A stretch of 6,034 nucleotides of DNA from Chloroflexota bacterium (lineage in GTDB: Bacteria; Chloroflexota; Anaerolineae; Promineifilales; Promineifilaceae). How positions within the stretch are numbered: the first letter of the stretch is position 1; each line of letters begins with the position of its first letter. A program made the position numbers and the translations under genes. Under the pieces are notes generated by a model, which saw only the letters and a list, made by a program, of their open reading frames with translations, was not told the origin of the DNA and ran no database searches. Positions 5,100-6,034 of the stretch are shown piece by piece. The stretch covers positions 1 through 6,034 of the forward strand of contig QQUD01000327.1 in the NCBI GenBank assembly GCA_008501785.1, read 5' to 3'.

Positions 5100-6034
5100 A
5101 TGAAACTATCTCGTCAATCTCTCCAGGTTATTTTTATGTTTATTGTGGGCAGCATTATTTATTGGCTGCTGCCCATTTCGGGCAAGCTGGCTTACATCCC
5201 AGAACAGTCACAGCCAGTTGGTACGTGGCCAGTTGTCACAGTTACAGAAAATGACGCAGGGCAGTTCGAGGCGATTGTGCAGGATGCCACGCCCTGGACG
5301 CATGTGCGGTTGGAGGTGGGAGGGGAAACGGCCGTTCTCGCCCAACACGGCACACAAAACGCAGACGGCATCTGGCAGTGGCATTGGCCCCTTCCCAACA
5401 GCCCTGAAAATGCACCGCTCAATTTTTACCATAGCTGCGAAACTGGTTGCCAACAGTGGGCAGTCTTTCAAACCGGAGCGATTGCCCCAACACCAGCCTC
5501 TCCACAACTGGTTCCCACCAAACTGGGCCTGGTCTTTGCCAATCCAGAGCGAGATTGGCATGGCAGACAAGGCTGGGATGTGGAAATCACCTACTCACAG
5601 CTTGCGGATGAGCAATTTTGGGGCATCCACGATCTGGCTGCCCGTGTCCAGCAAGCCGAGCAAAACGGGCTGCATGTGCTGGTGCGCGTCGAATATGCAC
5701 AGGGGCAAAGTATTCCACCAGCAGACGATTATGCCGCGCTAGACAGCTATCTGCGCTACCTGCATCGATTAGCAAGAGACGAGCGTTTTGCCAACGTCTA
5801 TGGCTTCATCATCGGCAGCAATTTCAACACAAACGGCAGCAACACCCATTCCCCCGACAATCCGGTGACACCTGCGTGGTATGCCCGTGTGTTTAACGGG
5901 TATGGTGAAGACCCCGACATTCACAACAACGCGGTAGAAGTCATTCGCAGCGAAAATCACGATCTGCGCGTTCTGGTTGGGCCAGTTAATCCAGGAAACA
6001 GCGATCAAACCGGAAAAATCATCTACAAACTTGA
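5100..6034 (+). CDS. membrane-anchored protein with beta-sandwich and glycosidase-like TIM-barrel region, 3' end outside window
   Basis: The frame is open from ATG 5100 to the window edge (311 codons) and has no stop, so it is 3'-partial. AGAAG at 5088-5092 is a fair ribosome binding site. Residues 10-26 form a signal anchor or signal peptide. Residues about 42-128 look like a beta-sandwich with a probable disulfide (C113-C117). A Pro/Thr-rich linker (APTPASPQLVP) leads to a part resembling the start of a clan GH-A (beta/alpha)8 glycosidase: KLGLVFANP, a strand HVLVRVEYA (192-200), a helix DYAALDSYLRYLHRLA, a strand VYGFIIGSNFN (233-243) and VLVGPVNP (291-298). Where GH-A enzymes show N-E for the acid/base, this reads G-S-N-F-N, so catalysis is doubtful. 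It starts 14 nt after the kinase stop codon, implying co-transcription. A palindrome copy encodes TAV at residues 77-79. The fold assignment is an inference from sequence pattern. Confidence 0.8.
   Translation, partial: MKLSRQSLQVIFMFIVGSIIYWLLPISGKLAYIPEQSQPVGTWPVVTVTENDAGQFEAIVQDATPWTHVRLEVGGETAVLAQHGTQNADGIWQWHWPLPNSPENAPLNFYHSCETGCQQWAVFQTGAIAPTPASPQLVPTKLGLVFANPERDWHGRQGWDVEITYSQLADEQFWGIHDLAARVQQAEQNGLHVLVRVEYAQGQSIPPADDYAALDSYLRYLHRLARDERFANVYGFIIGSNFNTNGSNTHSPDNPVTPAWYARVFNGYGEDPDIHNNAVEVIRSENHDLRVLVGPVNPGNSDQTGKIIYKL
5327..5336. repeat. iterated palindrome AACGGCCGTT, copy 8
   Basis: This copy lies in the beta-sandwich region of the anchored protein, read as E-T-A-V-L. It shares 17 identical bases with copy 1. 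Confidence 0.85.

Noticed and set aside
582..5336. CRISPR array or tandem repeat built from the palindrome
   Set aside because: Spacing is irregular (about 110 to 1,640 nt) and the copies lie inside unrelated genes, so there is no array structure.
5143..5742. 199-aa + strand frame inside the last gene
   Set aside because: It lies in a different frame from the continuous ATG 5100 frame, which has a signal anchor and barrel-like strands and runs to the window edge. The 199-aa product is low-complexity and without motifs.

Overview
The window reads as chromosomal DNA from a free-living bacterium of moderate GC content. I infer a Chloroflexota (Anaerolineae-like) genome from the style of the proteins: a TAP-like S33 hydrolase, an OmpR/PhoR-type two-component pair and a membrane-anchored glycosidase-like protein. 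This placement is a guess, because there is no rRNA or other marker gene. All genes are on the + strand. No tRNA, rRNA, CRISPR array or transposase is visible.

Layout: (1) 1-945 is the 3' part of a TAP-like alpha/beta hydrolase. It keeps a complete Ser-Asp-His triad but has an in-frame TGA at 52-54 just before the nucleophile elbow. (2) 946-1241 is intergenic and holds two successive 14-bp inverted repeats. (3) 1242-1574 encodes an unrecognised 110-aa soluble protein. (4) 1575-1838 is intergenic, with a G5/C5-flanked palindrome and a 19-nt operator-like palindrome. (5) 1839-2555 encodes an unrecognised membrane protein with six predicted helices. (6) 2647-3198 encodes a secreted lipoprotein. 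(7) 3199-3297 holds a 20-bp AU-rich potential RNA hairpin and a tentative promoter. (8) 3298-3990, 4000-5085 and 5100-6034 (running off the window) form a likely operon: an OmpR-family response regulator, a PhoR-like histidine kinase and an N-terminally anchored protein with a TIM-barrel-like region. The last reading frame has no stop before the window ends.

The tight spacing of the last three genes (9 and 14 nt) suggests that the two-component pair is co-transcribed with, and perhaps linked to, a cell-surface carbohydrate-active or carbohydrate-binding protein. The upstream lipoprotein may belong to the same envelope theme, but it is separated by the hairpin region.

The most unusual signal is not a gene. 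The palindrome AACGGCCGTT occurs seven times exactly, plus one copy with a single change, in 6 kb. It lies in unrelated genes and in one intergenic region. Every coding copy is read in the same frame, as Thr-Ala-Val, and several copies share asymmetric flanks (GGAAACGGCCGTTCTC). It behaves like a highly iterated genomic palindrome comparable in kind to cyanobacterial HIP1, or like an uptake or methylation signal. Its function cannot be decided from this window.
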